Below are positions 6,871 to 13,630 of a DNA stretch of 15,481 nt, one piece after another. The stretch is from NCBI GenBank assembly GCA_934177995.1, contig CAKPPW010000029.1, positions 1-15,481 on the forward strand, in the 5' to 3' direction. Both the position numbers and the translations under genes were made by a program. A model generated the notes under the pieces. It was given only the letters and a program-made list of their open reading frames with translations. It was not told where the DNA came from and searched no databases. Positions within the stretch are counted from its first letter, which is position 1; every line of letters begins with the position of its first letter. The DNA is from an uncultured Bacilli bacterium. Its GTDB lineage: Bacteria > Bacillota_I > Bacilli_A > RF39 > UBA660.

Positions 6871-6896
6871 TTAGCATCTGACAAAAAAATTTTCAA
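6868..6896 (-). promoter_or_regulatory. Candidate promoter for the transposase-like gene
   Basis: TTGAAA (6891-6896), 17 bases, TAATTT (6868-6873) with TGC just before it (extended -10). The start site would give a leader of about 150 bases holding the palindromes. Confidence 0.4.
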
Positions 6897-6972
6897 TTAT
6901 TTTATATCATAGATACTTATCTATTACTATAATTAAATAATAACTTCTTAATATTTTAACTTTTCTCGTACT

Positions 6973-7000
6973 AAAAAAGCCATAAGCAAATATGACTTTT
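6973..7000 (-). terminator. Intrinsic terminator of the T4SS operon
   Basis: On the minus strand AAAAGTCATA pairs with TATGGCTTTT (ten pairs, one of them GU) around a six-base loop (6985-6990), with a T run at the end. It lies eight bases after the stop of the last operon gene. The flanking A/T runs could give some effect in the other direction too. Confidence 0.8.
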
Positions 7001-7008
7001 AATAAATA

Positions 7009-8223
7009 CTATTTTAAAATGAACGGACTATCTTTAGTACCTTCTCCACTTCTTATCATTACATTATTGTTTAGCATAATAGTTGGTCTAATTATATTAA
7101 GAGTCGAAGCATTTGAATACGTTATATATCCATCTTCATTTACGTAATATACATCATTCGTGTCAAAACTAGGAGCTGTAGATAACCACCAAGCAGTGTC
7201 TTTAATTTTTAAATAGTTATAATTCTGACAAGACTTTGACAATGTATTTTTGCAATTAGTATCAATTGAAGCATTAATATAATCGGATACAGTTAATAAG
7301 CCAATCATTTGATTTTCAACAAAATCAGCACACTCTACTGAACCAGTGTTATTTTCTTCTTCGGCACTTCTTTTACCTATACAGAATGAGAATGTAGTTA
7401 ATTTTTGACGATCAGTATCTGTTAATAAATTAAAGTCTTCTGACTTTCCAGAATAAATATTTGCTAGTATATCCCTCATTCTACTTGGACGATATGAATT
7501 AATTCCTGAACTATACTCCATTTCTAAATTATATCTATCATCCCATACATCAGAATAATATTCATCAAACTCTGGTATTAATAGAATTTTATTTTCACTG
7601 GTTATTTTTACAATTCTAAATAATCCTTTAGAAAGTTTAACATAGTTATTGACACTGTCTCCCCTAAAAACATATTCACCATTCATTTCATACAACCCAT
7701 TACCACTAGTAACAATTTTATTCTTATTCTTTATTGCTTTATATAACTCTTCCGTTTTATATGAACTACCACAATCTAGATATGGTGTATAAATATATTT
7801 ATTATTAATTTTTTCTACCACTACTTTCCCCGTACAAGAAGCATTCTTCTTAAGCTTAGATAACGGTTTCATTAACTTATAATCATCACTTGCTAAGGTA
7901 GTAGCATCCACTTCACTCTTTTCTTTCTCATTAGAAGGTAGTAACACATCTTGAACTTGATAATATTTAATAGCTGCATTTTTTAGTATCTGTTCTATTT
8001 GATCATAAGTATAATTTCTACCTATTATTATATTTAACAATAAAACTAATACAAAAATTAATATCAAAATACCAGAAATAATTCCTACTACTTTTAAAAG
8101 TCTTTTTCTTGCTTTTTCTTTATCTGATGCAGGAGTAGCAGATACCTTGGTATTATTTTTTGACTCATTACTAGTACCTTCTGTTGATAATCTTTTTCCT
8201 ATATTTCTAAATCTATTAAACAT
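7009..8223 (-). CDS. Membrane-anchored surface protein with DUF6273-like domain, T4SS operon
   Basis: A 404-residue protein. A cytoplasmic basic Ser/Thr-rich N-terminus is followed by one membrane helix (about 44-68). A pilin-like helix comes next (YDQIEQILKNAAIKYYQ, about 73-89). Cysteines at SCTGKV and YLDCGSSY probably pair. The outer domain opens with GEYVFRGDSVNNYVKLSKGLFRIVKI and closes with WWLSTAPS, a short YVNEDGYI strand, IIRPTIMLN and SGEGTKDSPFIL. This layout (FRGxxxNNYVxxxxxxxRI ... WWL ... RPxIxL ... GxGTxxxPFxL) is common in surface proteins of uncultured gut Bacillota related to DUF6273. The start is eight bases after virD4 behind AGGTGA, and a terminator follows. It is likely an outer, adhesin-like part of the secretion module. 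That role is inferred from position only. Confidence 0.7.
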   Translation of the reverse strand: MFNRFRNIGKRLSTEGTSNESKNNTKVSATPASDKEKARKRLLKVVGIISGILILIFVLVLLLNIIIGRNYTYDQIEQILKNAAIKYYQVQDVLLPSNEKEKSEVDATTLASDDYKLMKPLSKLKKNASCTGKVVVEKINNKYIYTPYLDCGSSYKTEELYKAIKNKNKIVTSGNGLYEMNGEYVFRGDSVNNYVKLSKGLFRIVKITSENKILLIPEFDEYYSDVWDDRYNLEMEYSSGINSYRPSRMRDILANIYSGKSEDFNLLTDTDRQKLTTFSFCIGKRSAEEENNTGSVECADFVENQMIGLLTVSDYINASIDTNCKNTLSKSCQNYNYLKIKDTAWWLSTAPSFDTNDVYYVNEDGYITYSNASTLNIIRPTIMLNNNVMIRSGEGTKDSPFILK

Positions 8224-8231
8224 AATCTCAC

Positions 8232-10361
8232 CTATTCATCAAAGAAATCGTCAAAGAAATCATCATCTGTATCATTATCATCAAGATTTAAATTAATATT
8301 ATTATTAACTTTTCTTATAGGAGTTTCTTCTAATTTTTCTTCTTTCTCTTTCTTTTCACTTATCTTTTCTTTTTCTTTATTTAAAGCTTCTTCCTTTTCA
8401 AGTTCTGCTATTTTGGCATCTATTTTTCTTACCAATTCATCTACATCAAAACTAGGAGCGGATGGCTTTGGTTTTCTAGCCGGTTCTAAAGCTTGATTAA
8501 TTTCTGGTTTATTAGAAGATGGGATATCATTATTATCTATATTAAATGGAGATGGTTCTTTCTTAGCAAATAAATTAGGTGGCAAGAAAGGTGGCATCAT
8601 ACCGCCTTCATCACTAGGTTTACTAATATCAGTAGAATTCATCATTTCAAGTAATTTTTTCTTTTTCTGCTCTTTAACAAATGTTTTTATATCAAAAGTA
8701 TGAACTGGAATCTTTTCTCTTTCTGTGAAAACTGCCTTGGGATAAGTCTTACCCCAATCAATTTTAAAGTCAGGTGTCATTTTAGTCTTAAATGGTTGTT
8801 TACGCATACGAAGAATAATAGTTTCAAATTGTTTCATTCTTTGTAAATCTGATACAGTAACAAGTGGAGTTGAAGCGGTCTTATCATCTTTTTTACTTTT
8901 AACTTCTCCACACATCTTAGATATCTCTTCAAGGGCAGCAAGTTCTGCTGATATTAAGTAAATAATATTTCCACAGTTACCACGAATAGTTTCGGCTTCT
9001 TCTTTACCATATACTTGATTTAACTGAGCATAGTTTTGAATAATCATGGTAAAACGCATATGTCTTGAACGAGCAGCTGTAATCATAGTTGTCATATCTT
9101 TTAGTTTAGGCATATTAGCAAACTCATCTAGTAAGAAGTTTGTTCTAACAGGAAGAGCTCCACCATTTGCTTGAGCAACATCAATTAATGTTTCATAACA
9201 TTGTTTTAGTAATATTGTTACAAGTGGATGATAGGTTGTCTTTTCATCTTGAATAACAATAAATAATGCTGTTTTTCTTTTACCAATACCAGCTAAATCT
9301 ATATCACTATGGCTTAACATTTCTGATAAGTTTTCACGAGAAGCAAAAAGTTTTATCTTTTGTCTAAACACTGACAAAATACTTCCCTTAGTCTCACTTG
9401 GTGCAGATATTGTACTAGAAGCATTAATTGAAGCAGCACTAGCTGGATCCTTAGCATCAAAGTATTCTTTGATATACGTACTAGATCCAAACTTTTCCTC
9501 TCCAACTGTTGTCATTAAACTAACACTATTAAGGTTAATCTCCTCTTCTTTAGCATCTTCAAATAACCCAAGTACTACCCCTGAAAAATAATCAGCACTA
9601 GTTTTTTCCCAAAATGGATCAGCATTAGCATTAGATGAATCATATAAGATATTTAAAGCTAAGTCATCTAACAACTCTATTGCCTTGTCTTGATTACCTG
9701 ACTTATACATATGATATGGAAGTGTTAAAGGGTTCCAACCACTACCGGCTTGTGGATTACGAAAGTTTAATACTTGTACATCATATCCTTTTTCACGTAA
9801 CATTGATGCTGTACTTTCATAGATCTCACCTTTAGGATCGGTAATAATCATAGATTCACCATTCTTAGCAAGTAACTTAACAGTAGGTTTAATTACTGTT
9901 TGTGTTTTACCAGAACCAGTAGCACCAATAACTAAAGTATGGTACTCACCATCATCTACCCAAGCTTCATTCTCTTTAAGAATTAAAGGAACACCTCCAG
10001 CTGTAGCAGTTTCTGCTTGTAAAGGAACCATTTTTAACTCTTGTTGAAGTTCTTTATCTTTAGCCCATCTAGAATAACCTTTATCTTTCTTTTCAGTAGT
10101 AATACCAAATCCTTTTTCCATTTCAAAGAAATAAGACTTAACACTAGCAAACATACCAATTAAAGCAACTATATAGATCAAAAGTGTCATCCATAAGAAT
10201 TCAGGTGTAAAAGCAGGAAATGGATTAAAACCACTAAATACTCCCTCGGTAGTAAGTGTATGTAAATTAACTATACCAATAGCAATAATATATAATAAGA
10301 ATATAGCAAAAACACCAAATATAATTAAATCATCTTTATCAGCCCGAAATTTCAACTTCAT
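8232..10361 (-). CDS. virD4: VirD4/TraG-type T4SS coupling ATPase
   Basis: A 709-residue coupling protein that would bring DNA-protein substrates to the secretion channel at the inner membrane. Two membrane helices lie at about 12-34 and 54-76, then the cytoplasmic ATPase. The Walker A motif is GATGSGKT at 146-153, followed by IITDPKGEIY. The Walker B motif is FLLDEFANM at 409-417. A conserved arginine stretch, TAARSRHMRFTMIIQNYAQL, follows at about 428-447. These are the hallmarks of the VirD4/TraG/TcpA-like group. After about residue 570 the chain becomes a Pro/Lys/Glu-rich linker and ends in an Asp/Phe-rich tail (DDDFFDDFFDE), absent from a minimal VirD4. A GAAGGG site lies six bases before the ATG. 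It has its own tandem promoters in the 94-base gap upstream. Confidence 0.92.
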   Translation of the reverse strand: MKLKFRADKDDLIIFGVFAIFLLYIIAIGIVNLHTLTTEGVFSGFNPFPAFTPEFLWMTLLIYIVALIGMFASVKSYFFEMEKGFGITTEKKDKGYSRWAKDKELQQELKMVPLQAETATAGGVPLILKENEAWVDDGEYHTLVIGATGSGKTQTVIKPTVKLLAKNGESMIITDPKGEIYESTASMLREKGYDVQVLNFRNPQAGSGWNPLTLPYHMYKSGNQDKAIELLDDLALNILYDSSNANADPFWEKTSADYFSGVVLGLFEDAKEEEINLNSVSLMTTVGEEKFGSSTYIKEYFDAKDPASAASINASSTISAPSETKGSILSVFRQKIKLFASRENLSEMLSHSDIDLAGIGKRKTALFIVIQDEKTTYHPLVTILLKQCYETLIDVAQANGGALPVRTNFLLDEFANMPKLKDMTTMITAARSRHMRFTMIIQNYAQLNQVYGKEEAETIRGNCGNIIYLISAELAALEEISKMCGEVKSKKDDKTASTPLVTVSDLQRMKQFETIILRMRKQPFKTKMTPDFKIDWGKTYPKAVFTEREKIPVHTFDIKTFVKEQKKKKLLEMMNSTDISKPSDEGGMMPPFLPPNLFAKKEPSPFNIDNNDIPSSNKPEINQALEPARKPKPSAPSFDVDELVRKIDAKIAELEKEEALNKEKEKISEKKEKEEKLEETPIRKVNNNINLNLDDNDTDDDFFDDFFDE

Positions 10362-10390
10362 GAAAAACCCTTCTTTCTTTTTTGAAACAT

Positions 10391-10419
10391 ATTATAACGT
10401 AAAACAAGAAAATATTCAA
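10391..10419 (-). promoter_or_regulatory. SigmaA-type promoter for virD4, downstream one of two
   Basis: TTGAAT (10414-10419), 17 bases, TATAAT (10391-10396). The -10 is perfect and the -35 matches four of six. It ends 29 bases before the virD4 start codon, enough for a normal leader. Confidence 0.6.
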
Positions 10420-10427
10420 CCATTTAA

Positions 10428-10456
10428 ATTATAACACTTAAACCCAGTAATGTCTT
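10428..10456 (-). promoter_or_regulatory. Second, upstream promoter candidate for virD4
   Basis: AAGACA (10451-10456), 17 bases, TATAAT (10428-10433) with TGT before it (extended -10). The -35 box touches the stop codon of the gene upstream. Confidence 0.4.
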
Positions 10457-11241
10457 TACTTATCATCACAAGATATAATTTTTTGATATTTTCTGTTTTT
10501 TAACTGATACATTTCTATACATTGCTTTCTATCACTATAATAACCACAACCAGTAATTACCTCATAAGTACCATTCCCCGTTATATCTACTAAATAAGCA
10601 ACATAAGCTTGACACATATCATACATCTTATCATAAGTTTCCACTTCTTTTTTTAGTATAGATATTTTATCATTTTTTACCATAAAGATAAAATTAAATA
10701 TATCTTTAGGACTATCATTTGTAAATACATTCGATATAATAAACAGCTTTTCTTTTTTATTATCCCCATCTAAATCAAAGTTAACTACATTCTTAGTAGT
10801 AAAATCCATCACAACTATATTGTTATCATCTAATACTTTTCTTATATATTTATCATCACTATCACTTACTTCTTCTAAAGTAAAGTTTCCATATTTATAT
10901 TTTTGATTAGTCTTGATAGCAAAGATATCAACGCCCTCTTGATTAATAGGATTTTTCTTCTTATCAAAAATATACCATCTATCATTATATAAAAGGTAGT
11001 GATTACCTAGAAACTCACCATCTTGATAAATGTCAAATGCTTGCCAATTATACTGGCTTGTTCTAATCATATCATGCCATTTACCATTCTCATAATACCA
11101 TTTAGCATCCTTATTTACTATTATTGAAGTTTTATTATGCATATCTTTAAAGTGAGGGTAAACAAAGAAGACAAACATTACTACAAAATAATTAGCTAAG
11201 AGAAATAATAATACATAGTATCTAGTTCTTTTTTCTTTCAT
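10456..11241 (-). CDS. Single-pass membrane protein with Ca-loop-like motifs, unknown function
   Basis: A 261-residue protein with a basic start (MKEKRTRYY), one membrane helix at about 8-29, and the rest outside the cell. Two acidic loops look like the calcium-binding turns of FG-GAP/VCBS-type repeats. They are DLDGDNKKEKLFIIS at about 156-170 and DITGNGTYEVITG at about 219-231. Each is followed by a short hydrophobic strand, as in such repeats. Upstream of them are Tyr/Trp-rich beta-like segments (KWYYENGKWHDM, NDRWYIFDKK). Several cysteines near the C-terminus could pair. I recognise no family. It lies between the cell-wall enzyme and virD4, 15 bases after the former, behind AAAGGAAG. It is probably an outer accessory subunit of the secretion module. 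Confidence 0.7.
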   Translation of the reverse strand: MKEKRTRYYVLLFLLANYFVVMFVFFVYPHFKDMHNKTSIIVNKDAKWYYENGKWHDMIRTSQYNWQAFDIYQDGEFLGNHYLLYNDRWYIFDKKKNPINQEGVDIFAIKTNQKYKYGNFTLEEVSDSDDKYIRKVLDDNNIVVMDFTTKNVVNFDLDGDNKKEKLFIISNVFTNDSPKDIFNFIFMVKNDKISILKKEVETYDKMYDMCQAYVAYLVDITGNGTYEVITGCGYYSDRKQCIEMYQLKNRKYQKIISCDDK

Positions 11242-11256
11242 GTTTTATCTTCCTTT

Positions 11257-13605
11257 CTATCTTTTCTTGAAACATTGAATCATAGAAGTTCTATTATAAT
11301 CATATTGTTTCCACAAATTAGTAGCTTTACTACCAGGATCTAACATTTTAACACCATTTGAAGTTACTTTATCAACTGCTACCCAGTGTTGACCTTGTCC
11401 ACCTTTAACTTCCAAAACACAGTAAGTGTTAGCAGTATTTACTTTATTAGAAATAATTTCTAGTTTTTGATCCTTAGATAAACCAGATAAATTAGTAGCA
11501 GATGCAGCATCATAAACAAAGTTTGAAACTACATCACTAACTTTATTCCAATATAAGTTTCCACCTGAGTTAAAGCCATTAACTTTATTCATTGCTTCAA
11601 CAAATGTACCCGGATTAAAGTTATTTTTTAAAGTATTACTAGCAGGTAGACTGTCAATTGCTCCACTTTTTGCAATCAACATAGAAATACTAGTAGCAAG
11701 ACAACCTATATTACCAATTGATCTAGAACTATCTGTTCCTCCACCTAAGACAATACTACTCCATCTAGCATCTGTTTGTTTCCAACCTACATAGCTACCA
11801 GCAGAACTACCATCACCAGTAGAATTATCTGTACAATTACTTTCACTAATAGAGGCAACCCCTGAATAAATTTTCATAATAATTTGTGTATAATCAAGTC
11901 CTTGATTAGCTAAAGAAGTCATCTCATTTTGTTCTTTCTGAGCAAAGTTCGTTAGGTAAAGTCTACCAGAACTATCAAGAGCAACTTTACCAGCTACCTC
12001 ACTAGCCCATTGTCTTCTAGGATCGTTTTGAGCCATAGCCGGCTTATATTGAGTAGATGCTTTCATTCCACTATGGACAACTAGATACTGATTACTTTGA
12101 GGTCCATTTTTACTACAACCTTGATCTGGATCACAATATACTTGATCAGTAACACAGTTAGTTATTTGCAAAATCCATTGTCCATTTTCTTCCACTAATT
12201 TTTTTCCACCAGCATTACCGGAAGCATCAGCTACTGTCAAAACGAAACTTCTTGCAATAACTAATTGAGCTTTAAAAGCCTCCTCTGGAGCACTACCATG
12301 TTCAGCATAAGTAACACCTAAAATATACTTTTCAAGGGGAACTAATTCCTCACCTTCTATTGGTTGACCATAAGTACCATCACACATCCCACCAGCAGAC
12401 ATAAGTCTTACTTTTATATCAGAAGCATTTATTGTCCTATCTTTTATTCCTGTACCATACTGCTCTGTATTCATACCTTTTATATTATAAGTACAAACAT
12501 CTCCTGTCGTACCAGTTGAAGCAATAGAACTCTTATTATTAGATTCATTATAATATTCTAGGATACTAAACATATCATCTACATATCGTTTATAAGTCTC
12601 TTCATCTTTACCAGGTATCTTATCAGGAAAATAATTATTTATAAGATTTTCTTTAAAAGTATCTTCACTAAAGTTATCATTTTCATCAAACATTAAATCA
12701 GCTATTTCTCTAATCTTTGATTTAGTCATCTTATTATAGGAATAACCTTTACCATAGTTAGAAAGTATCGTGTAAACAGCACCTATATATTTAGCATCGA
12801 AGCTTTTACCATCTTCACTATACTCAGCCTGCACTTCTTTAATACGCTCCTGAAAATTTTTCTCATCTTTAGTTGCTTTATAAATCTCATTATCATCTGC
12901 TATTCCAATAGCAGTGGTACTATTAAAAATAAGTAATGGTGACACAGCCATAAATAGAAACATTAACGGTACAAAGACTATAGCAAGTAATAAAACCAAT
13001 TTGATAATAGGTGAAAGCTTAAGAAAGCCACCAGCTAAATAGGATAAATTTCCCCTTGGTGATTTTCTATTACCACCACGTAATGATGATAAACCACTTT
13101 GTTCTTCAGGAACTTCTTGTTCTTCACTTTCATCATCTCTATCTAAAAGACTAGATCTATTTGGTAAAAAGGAAGGACGTCTACTTCCAAATTCGTTATT
13201 TGCATTATTTGAGGAAGAATTGCCTCTTCTAGGAACATTATTATCATTTGTTAAATTATTTCCTTGTGGAGGCAACTGTGGTCCTTTATTAGCTCTAATA
13301 TTTTGCAAAGCCTCATTAGCTTTTTTTCCTATATCTATAGCTTTCCTAGCTTGTCTACCACCAGGAATTGTATCAATCAACTTATTTTTAGCTGCCTCTT
13401 TTACCTTATTAACAGTATCACGGGGACCATCATCATCCATTCTCGTTGGTTTTCTATTTAAACTATCTTGAAAAGAACCATTAGAATGAGCTACATGATG
13501 AGTATTGTGTCTTGGAACATTAAAAGATGAACCATTTTGATTATTTGGCACACCTTGATTAGGATTATTATTACCTAATTTATTTTGTCCATCATTTTGG
13601 TTCAT
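11257..13605 (-). CDS. Membrane-anchored SpoIID-like lytic transglycosylase fused to a C39-like peptidase (T4SS cell-wall enzyme)
   Basis: A 782-residue protein. Residues 1-198 are a polar, Asn/Gly/Arg-rich cytoplasmic region, then one membrane helix (about 202-228) and an outer helical stalk (about 235-355). A SpoIID/LytB-like domain spans about 397-585. It opens IKVRLMS, carries LEKYILGVTYAEHG with the putative catalytic Glu at about 435, then EEAFKAQLVIARSFVLT and DQVYCD. The usual 'GHGxGMSQ' segment is replaced by FAQKEQNEMTSLANQG. A Ser/Gly linker leads to a C39-like peptidase (about 607-782): WKQTDARWSSIVLGGG, IGCLATSISML with Cys at about 635, GQHWVAVD with His at 740, and MLDPGS with Asp at about 756. 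SpoIID domains are known to cleave glycan strands and C39-like domains to cut peptides. Together they would open the wall for the secretion channel, as CwlT does in ICEBs1 and Tn916. The ATG at 13605 is chosen because AGGTGGTG lies eight bases upstream. Confidence 0.85.
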   Translation of the reverse strand: MNQNDGQNKLGNNNPNQGVPNNQNGSSFNVPRHNTHHVAHSNGSFQDSLNRKPTRMDDDGPRDTVNKVKEAAKNKLIDTIPGGRQARKAIDIGKKANEALQNIRANKGPQLPPQGNNLTNDNNVPRRGNSSSNNANNEFGSRRPSFLPNRSSLLDRDDESEEQEVPEEQSGLSSLRGGNRKSPRGNLSYLAGGFLKLSPIIKLVLLLAIVFVPLMFLFMAVSPLLIFNSTTAIGIADDNEIYKATKDEKNFQERIKEVQAEYSEDGKSFDAKYIGAVYTILSNYGKGYSYNKMTKSKIREIADLMFDENDNFSEDTFKENLINNYFPDKIPGKDEETYKRYVDDMFSILEYYNESNNKSSIASTGTTGDVCTYNIKGMNTEQYGTGIKDRTINASDIKVRLMSAGGMCDGTYGQPIEGEELVPLEKYILGVTYAEHGSAPEEAFKAQLVIARSFVLTVADASGNAGGKKLVEENGQWILQITNCVTDQVYCDPDQGCSKNGPQSNQYLVVHSGMKASTQYKPAMAQNDPRRQWASEVAGKVALDSSGRLYLTNFAQKEQNEMTSLANQGLDYTQIIMKIYSGVASISESNCTDNSTGDGSSAGSYVGWKQTDARWSSIVLGGGTDSSRSIGNIGCLATSISMLIAKSGAIDSLPASNTLKNNFNPGTFVEAMNKVNGFNSGGNLYWNKVSDVVSNFVYDAASATNLSGLSKDQKLEIISNKVNTANTYCVLEVKGGQGQHWVAVDKVTSNGVKMLDPGSKATNLWKQYDYNRTSMIQCFKKR

Positions 13606-13611
13606 CTTTTT

Positions 13612-13619
13612 CACCACCT
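13612..13619 (-). promoter_or_regulatory. Ribosome binding site deciding the start of the cell-wall enzyme
   Basis: AGGTGGTG on the minus strand, eight bases before the ATG at 13605. A GTG at 13617 in the same frame lies inside this site and is therefore unlikely to be the start. Confidence 0.6.
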
Positions 13620-13630
13620 AACTTCTTATA

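Larger units (their letters stand above)
6731..7008. other. Non-coding spacer between the T4SS module and the transposase-like pseudogene
   Basis: No reading frame with a start and ribosome site is seen on either strand. From right to left it holds the terminator of the T4SS operon, a candidate promoter, and a run of palindromes at 6805-6873. The remainder (6731-6800) is AT-rich leader with no structure I can support. Confidence 0.6.

Noticed and set aside
6731..7008. Riboswitch or small RNA gene in the spacer
   Set aside because: Hairpins exist, but no known aptamer core could be recognised. Recorded as palindromes instead.
9635..9835. Plus-strand open frame within virD4
   Set aside because: It lies opposite a well-supported ATPase gene, has no ribosome site, and shows no recognisable protein.
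13220..13471. Overlapping plus-strand frames opposite the N-terminus of the cell-wall enzyme
   Set aside because: They are antisense to the low-complexity Asn/Gly/Arg region, which leaves long chance frames. No ribosome site.
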